Below, one piece after another: positions 22,646-36,197 of a DNA stretch of 64,000 bases. The translations under genes were made by a program, and so were the position numbers. The stretch is from Colius striatus (taxonomy: Eukaryota; Chordata; Aves; Coliiformes; Coliidae), in contig NC_084761.1 of the NCBI RefSeq assembly GCF_028858725.1, forward strand, positions 21,420,501 to 21,484,500. The letters run 5' to 3'. The number at the start of each line of letters is the position of its first letter. The stretch's first letter is position 1. The notes below the pieces were generated by a model. It saw only the letters and a list, made by a program, of their open reading frames with translations, was not told where the DNA came from and searched no databases.

Positions 22646-25600
22646 GCAAAACCCCGTATCTAACAGATTCACCATACTGAATTTTAAAAAGTTGCTTGTA
22701 GGAAGGTGTTGGATTTTTTTTCTCTGCTTGCTTTAGGCAGTGCTGTTGCTTAGAAGTTGACATCAGGCACCAGTTTTGAAAGCGAACCAAGACAGTGAGA
22801 AGCAGTAAAGGGCTTAGAGCTTTTTCTTTCTTTCCCCAAGGCATTGTCTGTGCAACAAGCCAGGAGCCGAGGGTCAGTGATGGAGAGAACTGATGGATTC
22901 TCATCCATGTCTGCTTAGGGTTAGGGATATTTTGCTTCCTATTATTCCCTCTCCCCTAGAAACACCCTACTGCCAGCTTCCATCTGGGTTAAATGAAAAT
23001 GAGTTGCCATCTGGACAGTGCATGTTTGCCAAGAGGGATCTTGTCCTGCACACGAGGCTGGCAGCTGCCTGCTCCCTGCTCCCTTTCTTTCCAGAGCAGA
23101 AAAATCTCTCCAGAAAGTGTTTCTGCTCATCTGCAAAAAAGCACAGTCCCCTTTACTGCTCCTGCTGAGAAAGTCAAAAAAACCCTAAAACCCAGAAGGA
23201 AAACGGGGATGGAGCCAGACGGATGGAAGGCAGGTAAACATGTCCCCAGTTATGTGCATCCACCAAAACGTAAGACTCTTGTTTAAAAAAACACAAAAAA
23301 ACCAGAAGTTTTGTGCAATGTCTGTTAAATGACTTTTTGTTTTAAAGAACACATGGCCCAGAGCAATGGAAGGTCAGAAGTGCATTTCGCAGCAGAGAAA
23401 ATCCAATGAACCACCTTCCTGCAACAGAACACTTCAACTGCTTAGAAACCAAAGGAAAGTCAAACGTAAGCAGGTTACAACGTCTGTCAGGGCTTTGTTT
23501 GTTTTCATCCCCATCCTCGCCCACCCCGATATTACAAAACATTGTCGTCTGTTTGTGTTTTTATTAATAAACAGGCTCCTCTGCAGTTCATGTACAATCA
23601 CAGGCAAATTTTAAATTCCATTTTATACAAACATCTCAAAAAATATTGGGAGTGAAGTATGGTAGGAAATACTGCTCACGTTGCTAGCTAACACGTGTGG
23701 AGGAAGAGGAGGAGAAGGGTTGGTTAGTGCACAGCTCCAGGGCAGAGCACCCCTTCCTCCATTAAACAAAAAAGATACAGTAGCTCATGACAGAAAGGTA
23801 ATGTCCAGAGAATTAAGTTTTTCATGCTATTCTACTTTCCAGTACTATACTTTCAAATTGCTTGTGCAAGGGCTAGGTGGCAAACGCTGAGGTATATTAA
23901 AAAAGGGATACCTGCACCTAGAGGAAAATCCATCTTTAGAAAGGGCTGCTTTTTTGGGTTTTTTTTTTTTTTGGTGCTGCACAAAGCAATTGCTGTTCAG
24001 GTATTCCAGCTTCCAATTTCTAGCAGACAGTAGATGATGCCCCAATTTTTAAATTATCCTTTTTTTTAGGCACTTCTTTTAAAAGGGAGTTGTAATTTCC
24101 TTGAACTGATTTTTTGAGTTGTGTCCCACCCCTCCCTTCCCTGTCCCCCAACCAGAGCCAGGGAACAGTTTCTACTCTAGGTCCAATCAATTTTTTTTTT
24201 TTTCTCCCCTTATGGATAATTTCCTATGTATAAAACAACAAAGGAAATGCTGAATTAAGGAACAGAGGAATGGCCCGACTTAGCAGTTTTGCAAGACAGA
24301 AGGTGGGTCCTTGGTATTTAAAACTAATCTCACAATTTAAATTTGACTTTTTTTTTAAGTATATGAATGAGACATAAATATAGGCTAGCAATCTGTTTAA
24401 AAATGTCATTCACATCATGGAAAACTTTTTCTTTTATTAAAAATATCACATTTTTGAGACTAGAAACAGTAAAGTGCATGAAAAGTTTAAAATAGAAATT
24501 CAAGAAAATCTTATAGCAGCAAAAAAGCAGAATAAAGAAAAACTTAAAAACACAGACACAACCTTTTCCTATCTCTGTGCCATTTTTTTGGGTCGTTTGG
24601 TTTTTTTTAAACATTAAGCAGCCAACCAATTTTTCAGAAAATTGCGTCATGTTTAACGCCTCTCCAGGCACAAGGTTTTGAACTGGCCACCTAAAGCATA
24701 AACAGGAAAAAAAACCCCCGATTTCCAACACATCCAAAGAACATTAACAGTTGGGAATGAACCAGCAGCTTTGGAATTCAACCCTGAACGACAACAGAAG
24801 ACAAAGATTATTAAAACAAGTGTGACGGCTTATTTGGCAACTAGGGTCAGGAAAAGTAATTCAAGGAATGGCTGCGGCTACCGCTCGCTCCTTGGTGCAA
24901 AAAAGCAGCTCGAGAGCTGCTCCGTGCACTCTTCAGAGGCAGGGGAAAGGTCACGTCCAACAGCTTTTTCCTGTACCTTGAACTTAGGCAGTTAATCCCA
25001 AGCTTTAGAATAAATAGGGAACCTAGGGACAGATTTGCAAGTTCTGTTTTTCCCCAGAACCCAAACGCTCACGACTGTTCACCTCAAGTGCAGTTTCTCA
25101 CCGTGCCTAAGCCCTGCTCCCAAGCTGCGCCGCTGCACGGCGTGTCGCCTCGCTTGCTGAGGCAGAGGCAGCTCTGTGGCACAGAGGTCCTTCTTGCCTA
25201 TCTTGCACAGAAAGGACAGAGCTCTTCACAACTTGCATCTGCCAAGCAAGCGATCTACACGTGGCATTAAGTGCTGACCTGCACAGTCTCGGGAGATGTA
25301 GCTTTGCTGGAAAAATTGTTGTAAATGATGGTATGTCAGGAGAATTTAGACCTCAAACTGTATTGCAGATATTAAGCCATCTTTGGTTTTCTAATGTTAG
25401 TTAGATGAGGGGCAGGGCTACACTGCTAATGATTTATAGTCAGGTACTAAGTGCTTCGCTAACGTGCAAAATTTATTTCAGATGCAGAGTTCAGTCTCTG
25501 TTTTGGGTTCAAATGAAACAGTATTTCTAATATAGTTCCTACAAAACAAGCATTGCTATTTTGGTTTTTTTTCTTTGTCTTTAAAAGGTTGGCTCATTTT

Positions 25601-25952
25601 GCCACGTTCTGGAAAAAAGAATTATCTTGAAATATGTTAACAAGCAAGTTTGTAATCTGGTTTGTCCATTTCTAAGTGTAGCTTCCTACTGAAAAGAAAA
25701 AGCTTGCCAGTTTAAAAACAGGGAAAAAAAATTAAATTAAAAACCTGGAAAGGGAATAATACTTTGGTTCCAGCCCTAGTGCCAAATGATACCAATATGC
25801 ACCAAAATGTGCAAAATCTCATATCAAACACATAAGGAAAGGAGCTTGAAGAAGCAGCTTAAGGTTGGCCATACTTCACTCCTATATACTTTGATTTACA
25901 ACTGTACAGGTCCATAACAACAGGTCCTTGCCCTCAAAGGGGCAGGGCTCCA
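22646..25952 (-). other. Probable proximal 3' UTR of CNOT6L
   Basis: A/T-rich sequence directly downstream (minus strand) of the CNOT6L stop codon, without a supported gene on either strand. Minus-strand AATAAA hexamers at 25472-25477, 24433-24438 and 23560-23565 could serve as proximal polyadenylation signals. Several T/A homopolymer runs are present near 23960, 24188 and 24350. Use of any of these sites cannot be decided without RNA data. Confidence 0.6.
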
Positions 25953-28900
25953 CTACCTCCTGTTAGGCAAGTGCACACCGTTGACAAGAGGCAGGAGCGG
26001 AGGGTGGAGTTCGAGTTGTGTTAACAGTGAGAAGTGGTCTGAAGGGATGTGAGGGTGTGGACACCCAGTGATGTTGTTGTCAACCAGCCACTGAGGGTCC
26101 AAAGGCCCCAGGACACCAAGCACGTTCATGTGAGTGTTGGAATAGAAAATGTAGTCAATCACACCCTAGGGAGAAAGAGAAACACGACAGTGAGAACAGA
26201 CCTCGCTTCTGGCAACCTCAACTCAGTTAAGGCTGAGATGAACGGACCTCAGCTTCCGGCTGCAGCTGGCAGAAAGAGGCACAGCGCTGGAATTAGGGTA
26301 AGGAACATCCGTTCTCACTTAAGTCACTGGCCGTAGCCAGGTGGGAAGCTTAAAAATGCCAACAAACCAAGGATTTGTGTGTGGTAGGAAAAATGTCCAG
26401 CAAGTGTGGGAACCAGTGATGAGGCACTTACAGAGGGAAAACCAACCAATGATCAGAAAATTTAGACAGCGTCCTGGGGAGACCAGGTCAATTTCAGAAA
26501 AATCACTGCTTACTTTGAAATCAAAAGTGTAATTGGTGTAAGGCATCAAGTTGTTTTCGTAGGCGCTCTTGAGCTGGAAGCCATGTGTAATTCTTCCTTC
26601 AGAAGCCCCGTTTTTTCCATTGCCACTGAAGTTCATGAGACACTCATTATAACGCAACTCCTTGAAGTCCTTGTGGTTGTCAGCTACTATGCCATTGCTT
26701 AAGTACTCCACTACACCTGTTTGCAAAGGAAAGGATTCAGGGAGTCGCTTTGAAATACAACATTCAGGGAACGTTGGCCTTGGAGGTAAACACTGAAACA
26801 CCAATAAGACACTCCACGAGACTAGAGAAGAGCTTTCCACCTAAGAGGAAATCTACACAGCAGCTGTCTTGCCCGTGTCAGAGCTGTACGCACCTTTCTG
26901 ACAGGCAGGCAGGGCACTGAGGATCTCCATGGGTTTTGACACCACTTTTTGAGGATCATAGTGAACGTGCACGTACTGTAGTACGCATGGGACGGTGTTA
27001 GGCAGCTTTTGTACATCTACCGGACGTACAGTATCAAATGTCATCGTTACTAAAGCAAACCCATCTCCTTAGAAAGTTTTCATGTTCTGAGCGCAAACTT
27101 GTGTCTTTCCTACTTACTACAGCTGCTCAAGGTGTGAACATTCATTTAATGATTTATTTAAGATCTACTGTGCTTTTCCACCTCTTTGTAGGTGTAACCA
27201 GCTTTTCTGGAGTGTACAACTCACGACAAAGAACAGTCCACTGAACCCGAGGACTTGCATTCCCTTCAGCCAGATTTCACAAGACAACTGTTACTCAGAA
27301 AGCTCTGATCCATACCTAGCTAGGAAGTGCAAACCGCCCCATTGCCCCCAGAGGAAAAGAGGATTGAAATGTTCCCAACGGTTCAAGTTAAAAAGCCAAA
27401 ACCAGTCTTACCTGAATCAGGCAATGAGTTGAGATCCGCACACAGCACCAGAGGGATAGAGTTAGGATCTGCTGTTGGGCTGCCAGGCCTGCTTGAGGCT
27501 TTCTCCAGGATATTTTTCAGTTCTGAGACAAACATCATTGTCTGAATGAGTTTCACATCTGAGTATTCGGGGTCCCAGTGCATGTGGGCATTGGCCACTA
27601 TAAGCAGCTGCTTGTCCACATGAAGCGATTTCATACCTGGATAAAGAAATACATTCTTATCAGTGAAAAGCTGGTGTGAATAGGGCAGATTCCCCCAGCT
27701 AGTAAAGACTCCAAGTCAGACACACCAGCAGATGACTGTCCTTTAATTGCTGGAAAAAACAGACATTACCTGCACTGCCTCTCCTTCCTATCTCAGCAGC
27801 ATTTACATAATATTACATGACTAAATCTCTCCAATATGGGAAAGAAATAGCCAGCCTAACCTGATATTGTAACAGTTGCATTCCTTCTTTACCACTTAAG
27901 CTGTCACTGCCTGACCGTGTACTGCTATTCCATGTTCAAGGCACAAGGGAGGTTCCTGACTCTCAGCTGCCATGCAAATTGTTCCCCTGGGAAAAACTCA
28001 AACCTGCTTCAGTGAATGCAATGTGAACCTGGCTGCTGCAAAACACCACAGATGGTTTTACTATTTGAGAAGCAGTATTCTGTAAGATGGGGCATAAAGT
28101 CACAGGTAGCTGCAATGTAGAGATTCTCCTCCCCTGACGGGTTTCCTGGCAAGAAGCAATTATAAAAATGGATGCACAGACAGAGCAGAGTGGCAATTTT
28201 AAGGATGTTGAAATCATCTACTGCATCTGATCAAACTTAATGAGACTGTGACAGTCAGTCAGTAGAGCGGCATGAAAAGATACCAGATAATCTCATTCTT
28301 TCACATTGGTAGATTAGCACTGTCATGTAGTCACTGAGGGAGGATGGAAGGATTCGATCAAGGGGGAGAAAAAGAGTTGAAAAGAGAAGCTGAACATTAC
28401 TGACAACTACCGGTAACAGCATATGCATGTAAACACACTGATCTTGGAAAAGCTTAATTCTCCAAGTAGAATTTAATGGAGTAAGTAAGCAGGGACAAAA
28501 GCTTGAAAGGAGAATGCTAAATGCTGGGCATGTGGCTGCAAGTACAACCACACCGGGAAATCATGTCACCTGTGTCCCGTCTTAGCCACCAATGGGCTGT
28601 AATTTCCCAAATAAACACAGGGAACGGTGTTTGCTCATCTGTGAGTATTTGGTTATCACTACCAATGGTAATAACACTATCTAGGTATAACTCATGTTCT
28701 CACTTGGGGCTGAATAATTGGTGAGAGAATCATGATCATACTCACTTGCTCCAAATAATTCTTTGTGCACCTCTAACACCACAGCAACTCCGATGTTGTC
28801 CTTCGTCATCACTCTGTTTAACATGGCCTCTGAGCCTTCGGAGTTAGCCATGGCCACCTGGTTGAACTCCACCGTGTGCTTCTGCACCAGCGTAAATCTG

Positions 28901-31900
28901 ATCAAACAGAGAGAACTGCCTGTGAGCACGTGTGATGTACAGATACCTGCAAAGACACCGTTTCTACCTGCACCCCAGTCTATCATGGCCAAGGAGAGGG
29001 ACATTTCTTTTGTCCTCTTCTTTTATAGAGGTAAAAAGAGTTCTAAGAAATAGTCCCCCCAGTCAGGACAGAGCTCTTGGTTTGGCAAGTGAGATACTCT
29101 AAGCGGAGACGAGACACCTGGGGTTTAGGAAGTGTTTACTTGTTTCAGCACAGCACTCTGAGAGGAATACTTAGAGCAACTCTCAGAGGTTATCGTACCT
29201 CCTCAGGAGTATTATAGGCAAAGAAAAAGAGACGGTAATTATAAGCTTGCCTTTTACTTTAGGCAAACGCAATATTAAAACCCAGCTTCTTTCAAGCCAC
29301 TAGCTACCACCATTAGTTTTGTGAAATAGGCTTTTCCTTCCTTTCAAGCCTAAGCATGCCTCAAAACACCTTGCTTCAGGACAAACTGAAAGCTCCTTTG
29401 GGAAAAGTTTGGTTTGTTTTGTGCTCTAAACAATTTTTTATGAAGGTATCATTAGTCCTCTGCTTTCATCTGTGAGAGTCACAGAGTAATCACCAGTTCT
29501 CTGTTTACTCTTGTCAGTTTCAAGGTTTGAAAAGCATCAGTTGTTTTAACAGACCTTCTCTATTCAAAACCATTCCTGATCTGAAAGGCCTTGTTTTGGT
29601 TCTGGAAGCAGTGGAAACTCTGAAAGGGAGCAAAGGGTTTAGGAAGTTTCCATTCTAATTACTGAAAACTGTTCTGAGGGAATACTCAGAGCAACACTCA
29701 GTGTGGTACAACCCGTGAGCAGTTTACACAGACGAGAAGTGTGAATGCCAGCACCTCTCCTACATGCCAATAGCTTCATGCTTTTAAGCATAGCAGAACT
29801 TTTTGCATCAGCTATTCAATAACGTAATGTTTCCACTCATTAAAGCAGAGAATATTCTGTGATCCTTTGGCAGCAATACTTTTAATACCTGAAGATAACT
29901 CAGCACAGTTTATAGACCTTTAATCTCAGAAGGGTGGAACTTGTCAAGCAAGGCTTAAGTCTGTACAGGTGAGGTGTTTGTTAGTTCTGCCAAAAAATGT
30001 GCACACAAAGCATGTAAGTTTTTACTCATAACTAGCTCTACTGCAACTTCCATGTTGCTGAAGAGATATCTTTCTTTGTAGTCTGAAAGGAATGGAAGAC
30101 CCCAGTTGCAACCAGAGCAGCAAAAGGGAAGGGAGGATCACTCTTTGTAGTGAACTTGAGCTTTTGTTTTACAGCACAGTATTTGGGTATCATGCATCCT
30201 GAGAGAGGAAAGTTTTCAGACTTAAATCAAGCTGGCTTTAATGTATTTTTCAAAAGCTGCTTCTGCCCCTTACTTTTCAGTTTTGAAGAATATTGCACAG
30301 CCATCCACATGCTTTTTCTCCTGCTCAGACATGATTTTGGCACGGGACTTGGGAGAAAAGAATCCATCATATCCTCGTTCTTTCAAAGCTGGCAGAAAAA
30401 GGGTGAAGTATTGCTCTGTTTCCACTTCCTGGAATTGAACACAAATGTCTTAGGCTAAAAAGTCAAGGAAACCCTTCCTATCGCTGTATAGTAACTTGGG
30501 CCTGCTTTGGCTTGCAGTCAGCAGCTCTCATGGAAGCAAAAAGCTTCTGTTTGCACAAATCCTGTCACTTTATAGATTAATGGCCTGCTGGAAACAGGTT
30601 TGCCTTCCTGGATATCCTGGAATCTCCTCAAAAGACAGGTGTATTTTGAATAGCTATAGATTACACCTGATATTTTTGACATCTGAATGCGGGTACTGTC
30701 CTAGGTGAAAACTTCTGAGGTCAACAGATATCCAGCAGCCATTAATATTTAACCTGGAGAACTCTTTCAAACAAGGGTCTCTTGCTGTTCTGTAACATTT
30801 TGTCTCCAAGAGGATTCTGGAGGTTTTCAGACCATAGTAACTACTCTCTTCTCATGCAACATTTTTGCCTACCAGAACTTGCTTTAAAAAGTTTAAAGTT
30901 CCACTGTTCTCAACACCGGCAATAAATTTGTAATAATACAGCAGGATACATGTGCCAATGACAACTGATGCTTAACTTCGACCCTGAGAGCCCCCATGTT
31001 TGTCAGTAAGAGTATTTTTGAGACTTCAATTTTACACCAAGCAGGAATGGACTAGGAACAACGAGATTTGGGGTTATAGTCTTCTACATTCTCCCCTTAT
31101 GCAGTAAACCCTGTACATTCAGAGGGAAAGTATTTAGGATGCTTATCTGAGAGGGAAAAGATACAGATCTTCCAATGCAAATTACCTACTAATTTTATCT
31201 CTCTTTGTCTTGTTTCACAAAACACATGCCAATGGTGTAAGCAAGGAGCTGTACACACAGCTTGTATTGGTAAGGCCCAGAATTTGTTTAGCAAGCAGAT
31301 AAATCTGGTGTTTTCGAGGGAGTGTTTCATTCTGAAAGTGGAAGTTAATGTTTTCTGTTTCTGATGGAAAATATAGTTGTTTTCTGATTACCTGAAGACT
31401 AATGATATCTGCATCACAGTTGACAATTTCTTCCATGATTCCTTTTTTTCTGTACTCCCAGTTGAGTGCCCAAGATGGGCAATAGCCATAGAGCTGCCGG
31501 GTGGCGTATTTATCGCACAATACGTTGTAACACATAACTGTGAATGAAGCTGAAAAGAAAGAAAGGAAGGGGAAGGTTATCAACCTCTGAAGATAACAAA
31601 TGCTGAACTTATTCAAGCCAAAATACTAAATCTTACATGGTCTATTCTGGAGGTCCTACTGGACACAAGTCAGCGGGCTTATTCCACTGCTGAGCCCTGC
31701 TGAGCCAACTGAATGCTTCCTGAACAAAAATCAGCATTACTACCAAAACTGTGTTACATCATGTGCCTAAAAAGCAACGTAATCCCATTCTGCAGGTAAT
31801 TCTTTATTCCCTTTGAGGATGGAGAAGATCTAAGGGTCAGAAACAATTAGGAACAGTCTCTCTCTGGATTTTGGAGGTAAGAAGAGGGAAAGGAGTAGCC

Positions 31901-34900
31901 ATTTCAGTGATGGGAATCAAAACTCTGTGTTTATTGCATGAGATGCCTTGACACAGCAACTCCAGGCTTAAGTGACCTGGACAGTTACAAAGCAAATGCA
32001 AAACCAAGCTGCTAAAGAAGCTGTTATTGCATCACAATTTCACAGCAGCAGACAGAAACGCTGCTTTAGAATGTTTCATTTTGGGGCAATCTGATTCCAA
32101 ACCATTTGTACAATTTTCCCAGCAACTGTATAACGTTCCTGTTTATATCAAATTGTATCTGTGTCTATCAAGCCTAAGGGTGAGAGAGATAACTGAGTGA
32201 AGGCAGAAAAGAGAAAGGAAGTTATAAATTAGCAAGTATCTAATACATTATGTGGTCATATTTTAAAAAAAAAAACAGGAGATGTCAGCATGCAGCTCAT
32301 CAAATCGTTCAACTTGAAATACACTTCTTTCACACAAACTTCTCAACTCCTTTACATTTTACACCAAGAAAAAAAGATAGGTAAATGCAACATCCTAGCA
32401 CCATGACACTGGAAAAGACAGCTCAGGGAAAGAAGTGAGGTTTTACTGTGAGGTTACCCCACAGCTGCATTTTTTTATACTCACAGTCAACGAAGATTTC
32501 TGTCGTTAGGTTTTTTTTGATTTTGTAACAACCAATTGGCTTGTTACAGTTTCTGCCATGAAATATTCCACAGCTCACTCAATTAAAACACTATGCTTTC
32601 TAATGACTTATGAATTCTGTTTCTGGGCAGGAATTTTGCTTTAAAAAATAAACCCCAAGTCTTTAAAACTCCACTGAGATACTGATTTGTAAGGGAGTTT
32701 GAAACAGAAATGCAGAACTTAAATGTTATGGTTGCTTAAAGGACTTTTGGCATTTTCTATTTCTTCCTTTTTTTTTCCTGGTTTGTTGTTCCTTAGTACA
32801 GAAAAAGTGACAGATGTTCGTAACTGCAACATCAGCTTGTCAAACATACAACTGAGTTACATTTTGGAAATTATCTTCAAAATGGTCTTTTAAAAGTACC
32901 ATCTTCACACTCCTAAAGAGAAAAAAAGTAGGGAGGACTGCCCTTTATTCTTGCTGGTTACTCATCTGATCTTCTGCAAGAACAAATGGCATTCTTCTAT
33001 ATACAAGCTGATTGATGCTTTTGGAGGGCTACATTCAGGATATGCAGGGAAAGAAGAGCCACTGGATTTGTTCAGCCTGAAGGAACACTGCCTCTTGCAC
33101 TTTATGAAAAGCAACAATAGAGGGCACTAAACTAACTTCAGTACCAGGCACTCCACATGTTTCCTCGCGGACGGGAACTTCTCTGTCTCAATTCAGGCAG
33201 CCTGTGCGTGGACAGGGCGTTTGCACACCACTATTTTACAGGTCTTATTGCTGAGAAATTTTTATTTTTTTAAAAAAGAAGCTCTTCTGCTTGGGCACCG
33301 GGCGCTGGAACTGTTATGAAAAAGCCTAACATGGGAAGGAAACGGCTGGCGTCCCATTCCAATTCCAAAAATGGTATTTATAGCACAGCCACATTAATTG
33401 TTTTAGTACAAATGAAGATAAATTGCTATTTTTAATTTGATCCATGTAAGGCAGAAGACTTCTCTCAAAATAAAGCCAAAGACAAATTTTTCAGCTCATC
33501 ATTGTTTGGACATAGGAAACAATGATTTACCTGAGGGCAGAATTTGGTCTCGTTCTTTTAAAGTAATCCATGGCCTTGGAGGCAGCTGCTCTGGATGAAC
33601 TGGAAAAAAAATTAAATCATTGTTTATATTTGTATGTTACAATTCCTAAGCCAAAAATGATAGCGGAACATTAATGTTCCACACTGTGACTTGCAATCCC
33701 AACTCCCCAAGACTTTTGATGCTCCAGGGGAGACAAAAATCATTTAAATGGCTAGCTGTAGTAACAGCAAATTTGTCAGTTGTCTTGCTTTCGATGTAGA
33801 AGTACCACCAAAATACTCCTGCCATACTGCTGAAGAAGGAGGGAGAAATTCTGTAGTGGTTCAGCCATCCTATATTTCCCTTCTCCAAGAATCTCACCCT
33901 ATATCCATCCTTCCTGAAATGTTTTAACTTAATAGATATCAAGTGGCAAAACAGAAAGCTCAGTTACAGGACCATAGAACAGGATTTAAGTCAGATACTG
34001 GATATTTGCAATTGCTTTGGTATTTCTAGATCTAAATTTGACATTATGCTTGCAGTCAGATTATAATTTCTAGTGGAAAATATCAAAATGACTTCAGCAA
34101 GGAAGATTTTTCAGTGTTTCAGTAACTGAAGAGTTTAAAACAGAACAGTGGGAACAACTGGCTGTAACGTGGGGAAAGCTTAGAAAATATGTCAGCCTCT
34201 TCCACCGTGTGCATGTGCATGTTTGCGCGTACAACTATTTGACAAAAACACAAAAGCAGTTAGAAAACACTCTCCTTTCAGTGGTTTAGATTTGTGTTTT
34301 AGCAGTAAATATTGTCAGAAATGCATGCTTTTAAACCACTTCTGTCAATCAGATTTGTAAAGCTGTCACCTGCTAGATTGTCAAGCATGTAGTTCAGTAG
34401 CTTTCGAGTTCCATCTGGGTCCTGGTAGAGGCTGAGAATATCTTGTGATAAAGGATTGCCTGCCAACACATAAAACAACTGGGTGATTAGCTGCCCAACT
34501 TTCTTAAGGCTTGCCAAGCAAAGAAAATCTGCAATAATGAGAACAGACAAATTGACTCAGAAGATATTTAGGCTGCTTAACTTGAACTGTAGCATACCAC
34601 GGTAACAGATGCTATAGAAATAGCTAGCACACACTGACTTTCTTCCTTCGACTTCCCTCAGTCAATAATACAGTAGGTTCAAGGTTTTCTTCACCTATCT
34701 ACAGATTTGAAACAGGCTCACAAGGAAGTTTAATAGCATTAAAAAAAAGCATTGTTCATTTTTGCTACAAGCTTAATATCTCAAATCAACTGGAAGAAAA
34801 TGTTGATGTAATACAGAAAGCTTTTGAGCCCAACCCCCTCAGTAATTTAAGAGTACTGCTAGGAATACTGAACTGTAAAGAACTCACCTTTCAAACCTAG

Positions 34901-36187
34901 GGTTTGTAGCTGGAAGAGCCGTCCAAGTTCATAAGGCAAAACCCGTAACAGATTGTTATTTAAAAGCAATTCCCTGCAGCAAATGCACAAACACTTTTGA
35001 TGAGTATCACTTCAGAAGAAAACTCTTAGAGCACTATATGCCCCTCATCTTCAAAGATGACTCTTCTCACCCTGAATTTGTTTGTATTATGGAAAAGATA
35101 TGCCAATCTTCCTATTTCAAAGCATGACCAAAATACTTTCATTAGGGAAGAAAAAGCCACCAAACCCCCAAAATGAAATCAGGAAGAATTTAAACAGCAG
35201 GCAATCACCAAGTCTCAAAGAGTGTTTCAGAGAAGACCATGCTTTCAGACATATATCTGTAGAGATTGGAAAAGAAGGGCCATAAACTCAGTATTAGAGT
35301 CTTGAATTTTAGTCTTGAATTTTACAGAATTATTTAAAATACAAGAATGGAAAGCAAAATAAAATTCTCCGTCCCAGTCCCAGAGCACAGATTTTTGAAA
35401 AGTCAACCAGAATAATTTCTCTCACCTGAGAGATACCATGTTTCCTAGTTCTGCTGGTAAACTTCTGAGTTTGTTGGATGATAGATCCAGGTAAACCAGA
35501 TTATGAAGCTTGGCAATATCAGGTGGAATGCGAGTAAGATTATTGTCATTGAGGTGCAGAGTGGTCAAGTGTGTCAGCGACCAAAGTGATGTACTTAAGC
35601 TCCGCACTCTACCTAAAAAAGAAAAGCAAAAAACCCCACCCCTTCCATCAGATTTGTACTCTCAAATTGCATATATCACATATAAACTATGGGGGATGGC
35701 AGAATGTAGGATTTCCAGGGTGGAAGCCTTACCACTTTACTGGAACACTCTGGGATGCCTGCAGAAGATACCTTCATGTATCTTGTCTACCAGCAGACTT
35801 TGAATAATTATCTAACCCTCTCAGTTAAAAGAGTAGAGACAGATAGTTCTAGGGAAGCCAATGTGCCACCCAAAAACTGGCATCCGATTGAGTTGCTGTT
35901 TTAAATAAACTGGGCTGAATGTGACCCAGTCAAGCTTGAAGGCAACCTGGTAAGTCAGCTACTCCTCCTCCCCCAACCCAGAAAAACTGCCTTCACAAAA
36001 GGATTCCCTGTCTGAAAGCAATTCTGGGGCACCACCAACAATGCCAAACCAAAATTCAAAACCAAGTCAACTCACCCGAGATCTCTAATTCAGCCCAATG
36101 CGACTTCTTCCCATTGGCTACCTCTTCTGCTGACATGATGGTGTAAATTCTGCGAGGATCTGGAGGATCATATTTTTCCTTTGGCAT
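25953..36187 (-). CDS. CNOT6L: CNOT6L, CCR4-NOT deadenylase catalytic subunit (coding exons)
   Basis: An Mg-dependent 3'-5' poly(A) nuclease of the CCR4-NOT complex that shortens mRNA tails in the cytoplasm. Coding exons, in transcript order: 36187-36076, 35612-35426, 34973-34888, 34459-34370, 33599-33531, 31549-31392, 30428-30274, 28897-28746, 27636-27412, 26716-26514, 26165-25953. All have GT-AG junctions and matching phases, giving 549 residues, one fewer than human counted from the same Met. Residues ~50-125 are leucine-rich repeats that bind the CNOT1/CAF1 side of the complex. From ~150 to the end is the endonuclease-exonuclease-phosphatase fold. Catalytic residues are present: E235 in SLQEVE, D404 and N406 in CADLNS, H523 in PSDHFS (human E240, D410, N412, H529). 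The start is the MPKEK methionine in exon 2 (G at -3), the same as in the paralogue CNOT6. The human-type MRLIG start is not preserved in frame. The introns hold no recognised genes. Confidence 0.97.
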
Positions 36188-36197
36188 CCCTGTTAGT
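36188..36197 (-). other. Non-coding start of CNOT6L exon 2 and its acceptor
   Basis: The acceptor 'ctttcag' places the exon 2 start at 36197, ten bases before the MPKEK ATG. The ten bases read A-CTA-ACA-GGG in the main frame. That corresponds to the human residues (R)L-I-G before MPKEK, here L-T-G, so the frame upstream is open but has no in-frame ATG in exon 1. Confidence 0.75.
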
